Shown here: positions 63,797 through 64,000 of the stretch, piece after piece | Numbering within the stretch: position 1 is the stretch's first letter | Layout: each line of letters opens with the position of its first letter | Assembly: GCF_910592395.1 (NCBI RefSeq) | Contig: NC_088313.1 | Location: 15,082,437-15,146,436 of the forward strand | Source: Lineus longissimus | Lineage: Eukaryota; Nemertea; Pilidiophora; Heteronemertea; Lineidae | DNA: 64,000 nucleotides | Reading direction: 5' to 3' | Made by a program: the position numbers and the translations under genes | Notes under the pieces: generated by a model | Told to the model about the DNA's origin: nothing | What the model saw: only the letters and a program-made list of their open reading frames with translations | The model's database searches: none

Positions 63797-64000
63797 CTGA
63801 AACATTAGTATTGAAAAAGATTCAAAAACAGAATGTATAGGCCTATTCAGGCAAGGATCACCCAAAGGCGAGTTGTTGTCAAATCGGAGAGTAGTCCCAA
63901 ATTTGGGTGACAACCCCATCAATACTCCCCGATTGATTATGCCATGGAGATAGAGAGTAGCTAGATTGGGGGAATTTTCATGGAAATAGCGTTACTAACG

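Overview
The window is animal nuclear DNA. It has spliced genes with GT-AG introns of about 0.1-2.4 kb, AATAAA poly(A) signals, tRNA-derived SINE remnants, foldback/MITE-like elements and several minisatellites. The recognisable proteins are clear metazoan orthologues. Base composition, compact introns and repeat style suggest an invertebrate, probably marine (lophotrochozoan or invertebrate deuterostome). I cannot name the species, and no clade-specific marker was seen.

Layout. (1) 1376-15421, + strand: a six-exon gene for a ~3,424-residue protein. Exons 1-5 encode an N-terminal CARD followed by a Death domain. They splice in frame into one uninterrupted 9.5-kb exon encoding ~3,170 mostly low-complexity, Ser/Glu-rich, repeat-bearing residues. 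The protein ends in a short hydrophobic helix with lysines on both sides (a tail anchor). A CARD at one end and a tail anchor at the other is the MAVS plan, here with a Death domain and a giant disordered spacer. This is the most interesting object in the window. (2) 15422-22700: its 3' flank, full of tandem repeats, inverted repeats and MITE-like elements. (3) 22773-38927, - strand: complete 33-exon SNRNP200 (Brr2), the U5 snRNP helicase. My splice model gives 2,136 residues, the length I recall for the human protein. (4) 38975-43906, + strand: SLC49A3 (MFSD7) transporter, head-to-head with SNRNP200 and start codons under 70 bp apart. (5) 46497-56145, + strand: FAM184A coiled-coil protein, 15 exons. 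(6) 58260-64000, - strand: two tandem aldo-keto reductase genes, one complete (59179-62642) and one cut by the window edge (63337-63796 visible).

The genes do not form a pathway. The neighbourhood mixes housekeeping genes (splicing helicase, transporter, AKR) with one large, probably fast-evolving death-fold signalling protein. Exon boundaries were set by eye from GT/AG sites, reading phase and family similarity. All junctions kept phase, but none was checked against transcripts.
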